The notes under the pieces: generated by a model
Seen by the model: the letters and a program-made list of their open reading frames with translations, nothing else
Told to the model about the DNA's origin: nothing
Databases searched by the model: none
Made by a program: the position numbers and the translations under genes
From: Rhodocyclales bacterium
GTDB lineage: Bacteria; Pseudomonadota; Gammaproteobacteria; Burkholderiales; Rhodocyclaceae
Reading direction: 5' to 3'
Assembly: GCA_016214145.1 (NCBI GenBank)
Contig: JACRPA010000002.1
Location: forward strand, 62,001 to 126,000
Length of the DNA stretch: 64,000 bases
Shown: piece by piece, positions 36,350 to 45,398 of the stretch
How the letters are laid out: each line of letters opens with the position of its first letter
Numbering within the stretch: the first letter of the stretch is position 1

Positions 36350-36551
36350 GGCGATCTCCTTCTCGCTTTGGTTATCTTGAACCATTTTATTTCGAAAAGC
36401 TATGGCGATTCGTCGGCCGGTTCGTTGACCGGAGTCAAACGAGGCATCTTCAATGCCATAACGGCCGCGGCATGAATAACCTGAATCCTTGTGCGGCGCT
36501 TTGGCGGGCGTTATAGTTGATTCGAAAATACGAATATAGAAAAAAGCCTGC

Positions 36552-38975
36552 ATGCCACAGAATCAACCCCTTGATGCGCAGTCGCTGCTGCGGCGCTGCG
36601 ACCCCTTGCTGCTGGACTTCGACACCACCGCCGAACTGGCCGATTCGGCCGATGTCGTCGGCCAGTCGCGCGCGCTCGACGCGGTCAGTTTCGGCATCGA
36701 CATCAAGCAGCCGGGCTTCAACCTCTTCGTGCTCGGCGATTCGGGCAGCGGTCGTCACGCCTCGGTGCGGCGCCTGCTGGAAGCGAAGGCGGCGGGCGAA
36801 CCGGCGCCGAGCGACTGGTGCTACGTCAACAACTTCTCCGATCCGAACAAGCCGCGCCTGCTGCGCGTGCCGCCCGGCCGCGGCGGGCAGCTCAGGCGCG
36901 ACATGCAGCAGTTCGTCGCCGAGCTGGCCAAGGCCATCGGCTCGGCCTTCGAGAGCGAGGAATACCGCGTCCGCGTCGAGTCCATCCAGGAGGAGTTCAA
37001 GCAGCGCGAGGAGGGCGCCCTGCGCGAGCTGGGGCAGGAATCCGGCGAGAAGGGCGTCGCCCTGCTGCGCACGCCGCACGGCTTCGTCTTCGCCCCCGTC
37101 AAGGGCGAAGAGACGATGGGGCCGGAGGAGTTCGAGAAGCTGCCCGACGAGGAAAAGACCCGCATCGGCAGCCTGATCGAGGAATACGGCGAGCGCCTGC
37201 ACAAGCTGATGCACCAGTTTCCGCAGTGGCGGCGGGAAATGCAGGTCCGCATCAAGGAGGCCAGCCGCGAGGCTCTGGGCCTGGCCGTCGGCCATCTTAT
37301 CGAGGAACTGAAGGAGCGTTACACCGATCTGCTCAACGTCCTGGAATTCCTCGACGAGGTGATGCGCGACGTCATCGAAAGCGGCGAGGAATTGCGCGAG
37401 CAGCCCAAGACCGAGGGCGACATGAGCGGCGTCATCGTCAGCGGCAGCATCTCGCTGGCCCGCTACCAGGTTAACCTGCTGGTCGACAACGGCGCGGCCA
37501 AGGCGGCGCCGGTGGTCTTCGAGGACAACCCGATCTATCCGAACCTGGTCGGCCGCGTCGACAGCGTCGCCCACATGGGCACCCTGGTGACGAATTTCTC
37601 CATGATCAAGCCGGGCGCCCTGCAGCGCGCCAACGGCGGCTATCTGGTGCTCGACGCCGCCAAGGTGCTGACCCAGCCCTATGCCTGGGAAGGCCTCAAG
37701 CGCGCGCTGCGCTCGGCCCAGTTGCGCATCGAATCGCTCGGCCAGGTCTTCGGCTTCGCCAGCACGCTGCCGCTGGAACCGGAACCCATGCCGCTCAACG
37801 TCAAGGTGGTGCTGGTGGGCGAGCGGATTCTCTACTACCTGCTCAAGGAATACGACCCGGAGTTCGAGGAGCTGTTCAAGGTCGGCGCGGATTTCGAGAG
37901 CGACGTCGCGCGCAACGAGCCGAACACCCGCAGCTACGGACGCTTTCTCGGCATGCTGGCGCGCCATTACGGACTGCGCCCCTTCGACCGCCAGGCCGTG
38001 GCGCGCATGATCGAGCACAGCGCGCGGCTGGCCGGTGATTCCGAAAAGCTCTCCGCCAGCACGCGCCGCCTGTCCGACCTGATGCAGGAGGCCAACCACC
38101 ACGCCGGCAAGGCCGGCCGCCCGCTCGTCACGCGCGAGGATGTCGAAACCGCCCTCGAAGCGCAGCGCCACCGCGCCGGCCGCATCAACGAATCCATGCA
38201 GGAGCAGATCCTGCGCGGAAACCTGCTGATTGCCGTCTCCGGCGGCCATGTCGGCCAGGTCAACGGCCTGGCGGTGATCGACCTCGGCGACTTCATGTTC
38301 GCCCACCCGGTGCGCATCACCGCCACGGCGCGCATCGGCGAGGGCGACGTCATCGACATCGAGCGCGAATCCGAGCTGGGCGGGGCGATCCACTCCAAGG
38401 GCGTGATGATCCTCTCGTCCTTTCTCGCCTCGCGCTATGCGCGCAGCCTGCCGCTGTCGCTCTCGGCGAGCCTGGTCTTCGAGCAGTCCTACGGGCCGGT
38501 GGAAGGCGACAGCGCCTCGCTGGCCGAGCTCTGCGCGCTGCTCTCGGCCCTCTCAACCGTGCCGATCCGGCAGTCGCTGGCCATCACCGGCTCGGTGAAT
38601 CAGTACGGCCGCGTGCAGCCCATCGGCGGCGTCAACGAGAAGATCGAGGGCTTCTTCGACATCTGCAGGGCGCGCGGCCTGAGCGGCGAGCAGGGCGTCG
38701 TCATTCCGCAATCGAACGTCAAGCACCTGATGCTGCGCGAGGACGTCGTGGCGGCCTGCGCCGAGGGCAAATTCCACGTCCATGCGGTGGAGGACGTCGA
38801 CCAGGCCATCGAGTTGCTGACCGGCGTGCCGGCCGGCGAGCCGGACGCGCAGGGGCTCGTGCCGGAAGGCTCGATCAACTACCTGGTCGCGACGCAGCTG
38901 GCGGAGATGTCCGCGCTGCGCCAGGCCTATGCCTCTGCCGGCAAGAAGCGTAGCGGCAGGAAAGACAAGGAATAG
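36552..38975 (+). CDS. Lon-like AAA protease (YcbZ/LonC-type, Lon S16 domain)
   Basis: An 807-residue protein with a C-terminal Lon protease domain and an N-terminal AAA-like domain, but without the LON substrate-binding domain of LonA. The Ser-Lys dyad is intact: S654 in VEGDSASLAELCALLS and K697 in GGVNEKIEGFFDICR. The putative Walker A, VLGDSGSGRH (61-69 region), has Arg where Lys is expected and His in place of Ser/Thr, so nucleotide binding is doubtful or altered. GGYLVLDAAKVLTQPYAWE may replace Walker B. A coiled-coil insert spans about 130-280. It begins the segment leading to pncA and pncB, 1-2 bp apart. Confidence 0.9.
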   Translation: MPQNQPLDAQSLLRRCDPLLLDFDTTAELADSADVVGQSRALDAVSFGIDIKQPGFNLFVLGDSGSGRHASVRRLLEAKAAGEPAPSDWCYVNNFSDPNKPRLLRVPPGRGGQLRRDMQQFVAELAKAIGSAFESEEYRVRVESIQEEFKQREEGALRELGQESGEKGVALLRTPHGFVFAPVKGEETMGPEEFEKLPDEEKTRIGSLIEEYGERLHKLMHQFPQWRREMQVRIKEASREALGLAVGHLIEELKERYTDLLNVLEFLDEVMRDVIESGEELREQPKTEGDMSGVIVSGSISLARYQVNLLVDNGAAKAAPVVFEDNPIYPNLVGRVDSVAHMGTLVTNFSMIKPGALQRANGGYLVLDAAKVLTQPYAWEGLKRALRSAQLRIESLGQVFGFASTLPLEPEPMPLNVKVVLVGERILYYLLKEYDPEFEELFKVGADFESDVARNEPNTRSYGRFLGMLARHYGLRPFDRQAVARMIEHSARLAGDSEKLSASTRRLSDLMQEANHHAGKAGRPLVTREDVETALEAQRHRAGRINESMQEQILRGNLLIAVSGGHVGQVNGLAVIDLGDFMFAHPVRITATARIGEGDVIDIERESELGGAIHSKGVMILSSFLASRYARSLPLSLSASLVFEQSYGPVEGDSASLAELCALLSALSTVPIRQSLAITGSVNQYGRVQPIGGVNEKIEGFFDICRARGLSGEQGVVIPQSNVKHLMLREDVVAACAEGKFHVHAVEDVDQAIELLTGVPAGEPDAQGLVPEGSINYLVATQLAEMSALRQAYASAGKKRSGRKDKE

Positions 38976-38976
38976 G

Positions 38977-39561
38977 ATGTCGGTTCGGCTGCTCGCGGGA
39001 GATGCCCTTATTCTCGTCGACATCCAGCTCGATTTCCTGCCCGGCGGCAGCCTCGCCGTGCCGCGCGGCGACGAGGTCGTGCCGGCCCTCAACCGCTACC
39101 TCGCCGTGTTCCGGGGACTGACTTTGCCCGTCGTCGCCACCCGCGACTGGCACCCGCCGGACCACTGCTCGTTCAGGGAACAGGGCGGCATCTGGCCGCC
39201 GCATTGCGTCGCCGGTTCCGACGGCGCGCGCTTCGCCCCGTTGCTCGACCTGCCCTGCGAGGCGCATATCGTCTCGAAGGCGACGGCGCGCGAGAAGGAT
39301 GCCTATTCCGGATTCGAAGGCACCGATCTCGACGACTGGCTGAAGCGCGCCGGCGTCCGCCGCGCCTTCGTCGGCGGGCTGGCCACCGACTACTGCGTGC
39401 TGAACACCGTGCGCGACGCCCTGCGTCTGGGCTACGCCACCTTCCTGCTGCTGGATGCCGTGCGCGCCGTCGATGTGCAGGCGGGCGACGGCGAGCGCGC
39501 CATCGACGAAATGCGCCGCCTCGGCGCCGAAGCCATCGAAATCGGCGACCTGGCCGCCTGA
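38977..39561 (+). CDS. pncA: Nicotinamidase
   Basis: Hydrolyses nicotinamide to nicotinate in the NAD salvage pathway. From ATG 38977 it has 194 residues, 1 bp after the Lon-like gene. The Cys-hydrolase triad is D15 (ALILVDIQ), K101 (VSKATAREKDAYSGF) and C140 (LATDYCVLNT). The metal ligands D57, H59 and H63 lie in TRDWHPPDHCSF. The next gene pncB uses its product, so the two form a salvage pair. A variant of the recurrent word (GGGGACTGACTTT, 39113-39125) lies inside. Confidence 0.95.
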   Translation: MSVRLLAGDALILVDIQLDFLPGGSLAVPRGDEVVPALNRYLAVFRGLTLPVVATRDWHPPDHCSFREQGGIWPPHCVAGSDGARFAPLLDLPCEAHIVSKATAREKDAYSGFEGTDLDDWLKRAGVRRAFVGGLATDYCVLNTVRDALRLGYATFLLLDAVRAVDVQAGDGERAIDEMRRLGAEAIEIGDLAA

Positions 39562-39562
39562 C

Positions 39563-40894
39563 ATGAGCGCGCTGCTCACCGACCTCTACCAGCTCACCAT
39601 GCTGCAGGTCTATTTCGACCGCGGCATGAACCGGACGGCGGTGTTCGAATTCTTCGTGCGCAAGATGCCGGAGAACCGCAACTTCCTCGTCGCGGCCGGG
39701 CTGGAGCAGGTGCTGGAGTATCTCGAATCCCTGCATTTCACCGAAGCGGAACTCGACTGGCTGGCAGGCTGCGGGCGGTTCAGGAAGGACTTCGTCGATT
39801 CGCTGGCCGACCTGCGCTTCAGCGGCGACGTCGCCGCCATGCCGGAGGGCACGCCGTTCTTTCCGGACGAGCCGATCCTGCGCGTGGTCGCGCCGCTGCC
39901 GCAGGCGCAGCTGGTCGAGACGCGCATCATCAACCTGCTTCAGTTCCAGGTCATGGTCGCCTCCAAGGCGGCGCGCGTGCGGCTCGCCGCGCCGGGCCGG
40001 CTGCTGGTCGATTTCGGTCTGCGCCGGGCCCACGGCGCCGAGGCCGGCCTGCTTTCGGCACGCGCCAGCTACTTGGCCGGCTTCGACGGCACGTCCGACG
40101 TGCTGGCGGGCATGAAATGGGGCATACCCCTCTACGGCACCATGGCGCATTCCTACATCCAGGCGCACGACAGCGAGGTGCAGGCGTTCGAGGACTTCGC
40201 GCGTTCCCACCCGGCGGCGTCGACCATGCTCATCGACACCTACGACACCGAAGCGGCGGCGCGCAAGCTGGTGCCGCTGGCGCACCGGCTGGCGGGCGAG
40301 GGCATCGTCATCAACGCCGTGCGCATCGACAGCGGCGACCTGGCGGCGCACGCCCGCAGCGTGCGCCGGATTCTCGACGGCGGCGGGCTGCCGGCCGTGA
40401 AAATCTTCGCCAGCGGCAATCTCGACGAGTACCGCGTGCAGGAACTGGTTGCCGCCGGCGCTCCCATCGACGGCCTCGGCGTCGGCACGCGCATGAATAC
40501 CTCGGCCGACAAGCCCTATCTCGACTGCGCCTACAAGCTGCAGGAATACGCCGGCGTGGCGCGGCGCAAGCGCTCCGAGGGCAAGGCCACCTGGCCCGGC
40601 CGGAAACAGGTGATCCGCAGCCTCGATGGCGCCGGCCGCATGACGGGCGACCTGCTGACGATGGCCGGCGAGGCCGCAGCCGGCCGCGGCCTGCTGGAAG
40701 AGGTGATGCGCGACGGGCGCCGGCTGGCGGTGTCGCCCGCCCTCGCGCAAATCCGCCGTCACGCGCTGGAAGAATTCGGCCGGCTGCCGGCGGCCCTGCG
40801 CACCCTCGCGCCGGCGCCGGCCTACCCGGTGGCGGTGGCCGAGGCGCTGCACGCCCTGGCCAGGGAAGTCGACAGCCGGACAACCACGGATTGA
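39563..40894 (+). CDS. pncB: Nicotinate phosphoribosyltransferase
   Basis: Converts nicotinate and PRPP to nicotinate mononucleotide, the step after PncA. From ATG 39563, one base after the pncA stop, it has 443 residues. Start MSALLTDLYQLTMLQVYF is typical. GTMAHSYIQAHDSEVQAFED contains the catalytic-site His; RIDSGDLAAHARSVRRILD and VGTRMNTSADKPYLDCAYKL are phosphoribosyl-binding segments. The open frame upstream within pncA is not part of the gene. Confidence 0.95.
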   Translation: MSALLTDLYQLTMLQVYFDRGMNRTAVFEFFVRKMPENRNFLVAAGLEQVLEYLESLHFTEAELDWLAGCGRFRKDFVDSLADLRFSGDVAAMPEGTPFFPDEPILRVVAPLPQAQLVETRIINLLQFQVMVASKAARVRLAAPGRLLVDFGLRRAHGAEAGLLSARASYLAGFDGTSDVLAGMKWGIPLYGTMAHSYIQAHDSEVQAFEDFARSHPAASTMLIDTYDTEAAARKLVPLAHRLAGEGIVINAVRIDSGDLAAHARSVRRILDGGGLPAVKIFASGNLDEYRVQELVAAGAPIDGLGVGTRMNTSADKPYLDCAYKLQEYAGVARRKRSEGKATWPGRKQVIRSLDGAGRMTGDLLTMAGEAAAGRGLLEEVMRDGRRLAVSPALAQIRRHALEEFGRLPAALRTLAPAPAYPVAVAEALHALAREVDSRTTTD

Positions 40895-40969
40895 TTTAGC
40901 TCAAAGCTGCGCTGCTGCTGCGGACTATGCTGGAAACGAATGCCCATCCACTCACAAACAGGTGTCGCC

Positions 40970-41323
40970 ATGCAAAGACCCGTCCAGATCACCTTCAAGG
41001 ACATTTCCCATTCGGATGCCGTGGAAACCCACATCCGCGAGAAAGTCGCCAAGCTGGAGACTTACTACCCCGGCATCATCGGCTGCCACGTCACCGTGGA
41101 GCTGCCGCACAAGCATCACCACCAGGGCAAGCTGCACAATGTGCGCATCGACATCAAGGTGCCGGGCAGCGAAATCGTGGTGAATCGGGACAAGCACGAG
41201 GACATCTACGTCGCCCTGCGCGACGCCTTCGATGCCGCCAAGCGCCAGGTGGATGAGTTCGGCCGGCGCCAGCGCGGCGACGTCAAGCACCACGAAGACC
41301 GGCGCCAGCCGGCGGAGGACTAG
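40970..41323 (+). CDS. hpf: Ribosome hibernation-promoting factor (HPF/RaiA family)
   Basis: Binds 30S subunits and stabilises inactive ribosomes in stationary phase. 117 residues from ATG 40970; another ATG ten codons upstream (40940) is possible and has a GGAAA ahead of it. Family segments: VQITFKDISHSDAVETHIRE, KLETYYPGIIGCHVTVELPH, GKLHNVRIDIKVPGSEIVVN and YVALRDAFDAAKRQVDEF. It is the short form, lacking the dimerisation tail of long HPF. A stationary-phase role fits with rpoS and PHA genes in the same window. Confidence 0.9.
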   Translation: MQRPVQITFKDISHSDAVETHIREKVAKLETYYPGIIGCHVTVELPHKHHHQGKLHNVRIDIKVPGSEIVVNRDKHEDIYVALRDAFDAAKRQVDEFGRRQRGDVKHHEDRRQPAED

Positions 41324-41330
41324 GGCCTGT

Positions 41331-42548
41331 TCAGGCGCTCCTGCGAATGAACTCGCGCACGCGGGGATAAATCGCCTCGCGCCAGCGGCGGCCGCTGAAG
41401 ATGCCGTAGTGGCCGACGCCCGGCACGAGGAAGTGTTCCTTCCTTTGCGCAGGGATGTTGCGGCACAGGACGTGCGCGGCTTCCGTCTGGCCGGGGCCGG
41501 AGATGTCGTCCAGTTCGCCTTCGACGGTCATCAACGCCGTGTCGCGGACGGCCCAGGGCTTGACGCGCTGGCCGGAGACCGTCATTTCGCCCTGCGGCAG
41601 CTGGTGCTTCATGAACACCATGTCGAGGGTTTCCAGGTAGTACTCGGCCGGCAGGTCCATCACCGCGTTGTACTCGTCATAGAACTTGCGGTGCGTCTCC
41701 GCCGAATCGCCGTCGCCTTCCACCAGGTGGTTGTAGAAATCCACGTGCGCCTGCAGGTGGCGGTCCGGGTTCATGGCGACGAAGCCGGCATGCTGCAGGA
41801 AGCCCGGGTAGACGCGCCGCATATAGCCGGGGTACTTGAGCGGCACGCGGGTGATGACGTGGGCGTCGAACCAGCGCAGGCTGCGCGTCTTGGCGTAGCG
41901 GTTGACCTCGGTCGGCGCGCAGCGCGTGTCGATCGGGCCACCCATCAGCGTCATGCTGCGCGGCTGCGCCGGATCGTCCGTCGCCGCCATCAGCGAGACG
42001 GCCGCCAGCACCGGCACCGTCGGCTGGCACACCGAGATGACATGCACGCCGGGCGAGAGATGGCGGATGAAGTCCTGCATGTAGGCGACATAGTCGGCGA
42101 AGTGGAAATAGCCTTCCGCCAGCGGCACCAGGCGGGCGTCGTGCCAGTCGGTGACATAGACGTCGTGGTCGGGCAGCAGCGCGAACACGGTGTCGCGCAG
42201 CAGCGTGGCGTAGTGGCCGGAGAGAGGTGCGACCAGCAGCACCTTCGGGTGATTCCAGTTCGTCTCGCGGCGGAAGCGCAGAAGATTGCAGAAGGGCTTC
42301 GACGCCGCCACTTCTTCGCGCACCGCCACGGTTTCGCCATCGATGACGGTATGGGCGAGGTCGAATGACGGTTTTTCGTAGCGCCTGACGGCGCGGGCCA
42401 TCAACTCCGAGCCAGCGGCGACGCGGCTGCTGTGGGGCAGGTAGGCGAGGGGGCTGAACGAATTGGTGAAGAGTTGCTGGCTGGTTTCCGCCCAGAATTT
42501 CAGCGGGGCATTGGCGGCGTGTTGCAGTTCGTGCAGCGTGTAGATCAT
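41331..42548 (-). CDS. phaZ: Intracellular poly(3-hydroxyalkanoate) depolymerase
   Basis: Degrades intracellular PHB/PHA granules. It has 405 residues, with the family start MIYTLHELQHAANAPLKFWA. The catalytic Cys is in VHVISVCQPTVPVLAA (Cys replaces the Ser of the lipase box, as in PhaZ of Cupriavidus-type enzymes). It also shows HPKVLLVAPLSGHYATLLRD and VYVTDWHDARLVPLAEG. The rest of the PHA genes (phaC, phaB, phaR) are 14 kb away at 56.4 kb. A separate promoter is visible upstream. Confidence 0.93.
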   Translation of the reverse strand: MIYTLHELQHAANAPLKFWAETSQQLFTNSFSPLAYLPHSSRVAAGSELMARAVRRYEKPSFDLAHTVIDGETVAVREEVAASKPFCNLLRFRRETNWNHPKVLLVAPLSGHYATLLRDTVFALLPDHDVYVTDWHDARLVPLAEGYFHFADYVAYMQDFIRHLSPGVHVISVCQPTVPVLAAVSLMAATDDPAQPRSMTLMGGPIDTRCAPTEVNRYAKTRSLRWFDAHVITRVPLKYPGYMRRVYPGFLQHAGFVAMNPDRHLQAHVDFYNHLVEGDGDSAETHRKFYDEYNAVMDLPAEYYLETLDMVFMKHQLPQGEMTVSGQRVKPWAVRDTALMTVEGELDDISGPGQTEAAHVLCRNIPAQRKEHFLVPGVGHYGIFSGRRWREAIYPRVREFIRRSA

Positions 42549-42589
42549 CTATTGCCTGCTCCGGGTGAATGGGTGATGCAGTGCACCAC

Positions 42590-42617
42590 ACTTTACCCGA
42601 AGCCGTTGGTTTGTCCA
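42590..42617 (-). promoter_or_regulatory. Candidate promoter of phaZ
   Basis: On the minus strand, TGGACA (42617-42612), a 16-base spacer, TAAAGT (42595-42590). It lies in the 100-bp gap upstream of phaZ, with GGAGCAGG as ribosome binding site before the ATG. Confidence 0.5.
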
Positions 42618-42648
42618 GATAATCCTGCAGCAAGTTCCGCACTGCGGA

Positions 42649-43089
42649 TCAAGCGGTCGCCACCTTGGCGTGGGCCGCCTCGAAGTGCTCGATGGCATGG
42701 CGCAGCTTGTCCGGCACGGGGGCGGCGCGCCGCGTTTCCGCGTCGGCATTGACATACACCACCTCGCCGTCGATCAACTGCCTGCCTTCGCGGAAGATGC
42801 CGAGCTGGAAGGTGATGCTGGTCGCGCCGATGCGCGAGACATGCACGCCGATGTCGAGGATGTCGTCGTACTCGGCCGAGCCCTTGTAGTTGATCAGCGT
42901 CTTCACCACGTAGAGATCGCTGCCCGAATCGGCGACGCCGTCCGGGTAGGGCAGGTTGATGGCGCGCCAGTATTCGGTGATGGCGACGTCGAAATAGGTC
43001 AGGTAGTGTCCGTTGAAGACGATGCCCTGCCGATCCACCTCGGCCCAGCGCACGCGCAGTTGATGGAAGAAGCTGTAGGGCGTGCTCAT
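42649..43089 (-). CDS. Acyl-CoA thioesterase (4HBT/YbgC family)
   Basis: 146 residues with a hotdog fold. [20 protein letters not shown] and [17 protein letters not shown] form the conserved first half with the active-site Asp in [29 protein letters not shown] and the C-terminal [17 protein letters not shown] complete it. The acyl chain preferred is unknown. Its ATG overlaps the TGA of the acyl-CoA synthetase gene (ATGA), so the two are coupled and may act on the same acyl-CoA pool. Confidence 0.9.
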   Translation of the reverse strand: MSTPYSFFHQLRVRWAEVDRQGIVFNGHYLTYFDVAITEYWRAINLPYPDGVADSGSDLYVVKTLINYKGSAEYDDILDIGVHVSRIGATSITFQLGIFREGRQLIDGEVVYVNADAETRRAAPVPDKLRHAIEHFEAAHAKVATA

Positions 43090-44708
43090 GTCGGCAGCTT
43101 GTGGTCGCGGAAGTCTTCGCGCAGCCTGGTCTTCAGCAGTTTGCCGGTGGCGGTGTGGGGCAGGCTGTCGACGAAGACCACGTCATCGGGCATCCACCAC
43201 TTGGCGATCTTGTCGCGCATGAAGTCGAGCAGCTGCTCGCGCGTCACTTCCTGGCCGGCCTTCTTCACCACGATGAGCAGCGGACGCTCGTCCCATTTCG
43301 GGTGCGCCACGCCGATCACCGCCGCCTCGGCCACGGCCGGGTGCGCCACGGCGAGGTTCTCGATGTCGATCGAGCTGATCCACTCGCCGCCCGACTTGAT
43401 GACATCCTTGGAGCGGTCGGTGATCTGCATGTAGCCGTCCGGGTCGAGCGTGGCGACGTCGCCGGTGGGGAACCAGCCGCCCTCGCGCAGGACGTTGCCG
43501 CCCTCGCCCTTGAAGTAGCCGGAGACGATCCACGGTCCGCGCACCAGCAGGTCGCCGAAGGCCTTGCCGTCGTGCGGCAGCTCGCGGCCCTCGTCGTCGA
43601 CGATCTTCATGTCGACACCGTAGATCGGGCGGCCCTGGTTCAGGCGCAGCTTGTCGCGCTCGGCGGCGGAGAGGCCGAGATGCTTGCCTTTGGGGGTGTT
43701 CACCGTGCCGAGCGGGCTCATCTCCGTCATGCCCCAGGCGTGCAGCACGGTGATGCCGAACTGCTCGTCGAAAGTGCGGATCATGGCCGGCGGCGCCGCC
43801 GAGCCGCCGATCACCAGGCGCTTGACGGTGGACAGCCTGAGGCCCTTGTCCTGCAGGTGCTTCAGCAGGCCGAGCCAGATCGTCGGCACGCCGGCGCTCA
43901 CCGTCACCTGCTCGGCCTCGAAGATCTCATGCAGGCTGGCGCCGTCGAGCTGCGGCCCCGGCATGACCAGCTTGGCGCCGGTCAGGGCGCAGGCGTAGGG
44001 CAGGCCCCAGGCGTTGACATGGAAGAGCGGCACCACCGGCAGCACGGTGTCGCGCGCCGACAGGTTGAGCGCGTCCGGCAGGGCCGAGCCATAGGCGTGC
44101 AGCACCGTCGAGCGGTGCGAGTAGAGCGCCCCCTTCGGATTGCCCGTGGTGCCCGAGGTGTAGCACAGCGAGGAGGCGGTGAGTTCGTCGAACTCCGGCC
44201 ACTCGTAGTCGTCGGAATGGGCGTTGACCAGTTCCTCGTAGCAGAGCAGATCCAGTTTCGACTCGGGCATGCGGGCGCGGTCGGTCAGCGCCACCCAGGC
44301 CTTGACGCCCTTGCAGTGCGGCGCGACGCCCTCCACCAGCGGCAGGAAAGTCAGGTCGAAGAAGACCAGGCCGTCGTCGGCGTGGTTGAGGATGTAGGCG
44401 ATCTGCTCCGGGAAGAGACGCGGGTTGACCGTGTTGAGGATGGCGCCCATGCCGGAGACACCGTAGTACAGCTCGAAATGCCGGTAGTTGTTCCAGGCCA
44501 GGGTCGCCACGCGGTCGGCCGGCTTGACGCCGAGGGCCAGCAGCGCGCGGGCCAACTGGCGCGAGCGGCGGTGGGCGTCGCGGTAGGTGTAGCGGTGGAT
44601 GCCGCCGGTGGTCTCGCGCGAGACGATCTCGGTGTCGCCGTGGTTGCGTTCGGCGTGCCGGATCAGCGACGAAATCATCAGGGGCATGTTCTGCATCAGG
44701 CCGTGCAT
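43086..44708 (-). CDS. Acyl-CoA synthetase (AMP-binding, fatty-acid type)
   Basis: Activates a carboxylic acid to its CoA thioester through an acyl-adenylate. 540 residues from ATG 44708, with GGGAGAG ahead; an ATG at 44744 gives a longer N-terminus. AMP-binding motif [36 protein letters not shown], and the adenylate-stabilising [20 protein letters not shown] are present, with the C-terminal catalytic Lys in [11 protein letters not shown]. Likely medium- or long-chain fatty acid, by similarity to FadD-like enzymes. It pairs with the thioesterase downstream. Confidence 0.92.
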   Translation of the reverse strand: MHGLMQNMPLMISSLIRHAERNHGDTEIVSRETTGGIHRYTYRDAHRRSRQLARALLALGVKPADRVATLAWNNYRHFELYYGVSGMGAILNTVNPRLFPEQIAYILNHADDGLVFFDLTFLPLVEGVAPHCKGVKAWVALTDRARMPESKLDLLCYEELVNAHSDDYEWPEFDELTASSLCYTSGTTGNPKGALYSHRSTVLHAYGSALPDALNLSARDTVLPVVPLFHVNAWGLPYACALTGAKLVMPGPQLDGASLHEIFEAEQVTVSAGVPTIWLGLLKHLQDKGLRLSTVKRLVIGGSAAPPAMIRTFDEQFGITVLHAWGMTEMSPLGTVNTPKGKHLGLSAAERDKLRLNQGRPIYGVDMKIVDDEGRELPHDGKAFGDLLVRGPWIVSGYFKGEGGNVLREGGWFPTGDVATLDPDGYMQITDRSKDVIKSGGEWISSIDIENLAVAHPAVAEAAVIGVAHPKWDERPLLIVVKKAGQEVTREQLLDFMRDKIAKWWMPDDVVFVDSLPHTATGKLLKTRLREDFRDHKLPT

Positions 44709-44792
44709 GTGTCTCTCCCGGTTGCTTTGAGCTTGAAGTTTCAAGATAACATGCCCCTTTCCGGAATATCAATTGCCAGCAGGAAAGCCGCC

Positions 44793-45383
44793 ATGGAAAA
44801 GCCCGACGCCCCGTCCTGCGAACGCAACCGCGAGCCGATCCTGGCGGTGCTGCGCGATCACTTCGCCGACCGCCGCGCGGTGCTGGAGATCGGCAGCGGC
44901 ACCGGCCAGCACGCGGTCTTTTTTGCCGCCGCGCTGCCCCACCTGAGGTGGCAGGCTTCGGACCGCAGCGGGAACCTGGCCGGCATCCAGGCCTGGCTGG
45001 ACGAGGCGGCGCTGCCCAACACGCCCGCGCCCATCGAATTCGACGTGAGCGCGGCCTGGCCGCAACAGCGTTTCGACGCGGTCTTCAGCGCCAACACCCT
45101 GCACATCATGAGCTGGACCGAGGTCGAGCGCCTCTTCGCCGGCCTGCCGGGCATCCTCACCGACGATGCCCGGCTCGTCATCTACGGCGCCTTCAATTAC
45201 GGCGGCCAATACACCAGCGAGAGCAATGCCGTCTTCAATGCCTGGCTCAAATCGCAGGGTGTTCACCAGGGCCTGCGCGATTTCGAGGCGGTGGACGCCC
45301 TCGCCCGGCAGGCCGGCCTGATGCTGCTCGAAGACCGCGCCATGCCCTCGAACAACCGCTGCCTGGTCTGGCGGAGCGCCTGA
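44793..45383 (+). CDS. DUF938-family SAM-dependent methyltransferase
   Basis: 196 residues from ATG 44793, preceded by AGGAAAG. SAM motif I is RAVLEIGSGTGQHAVFFAAA; WQASDRSGNLAGIQAWL, VFSANTLHIMSWTEVERLFA and YGAFNYGGQYTSESNAVFNA are DUF938 landmarks. The substrate is not known. It is divergent from the acyl-CoA synthetase gene. A very long open frame continues upstream across that gene on the other strand but is a composition artefact. Confidence 0.9.
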   Translation: MEKPDAPSCERNREPILAVLRDHFADRRAVLEIGSGTGQHAVFFAAALPHLRWQASDRSGNLAGIQAWLDEAALPNTPAPIEFDVSAAWPQQRFDAVFSANTLHIMSWTEVERLFAGLPGILTDDARLVIYGAFNYGGQYTSESNAVFNAWLKSQGVHQGLRDFEAVDALARQAGLMLLEDRAMPSNNRCLVWRSA

Positions 45384-45398
45384 TCGGAAGCGTGCGCC

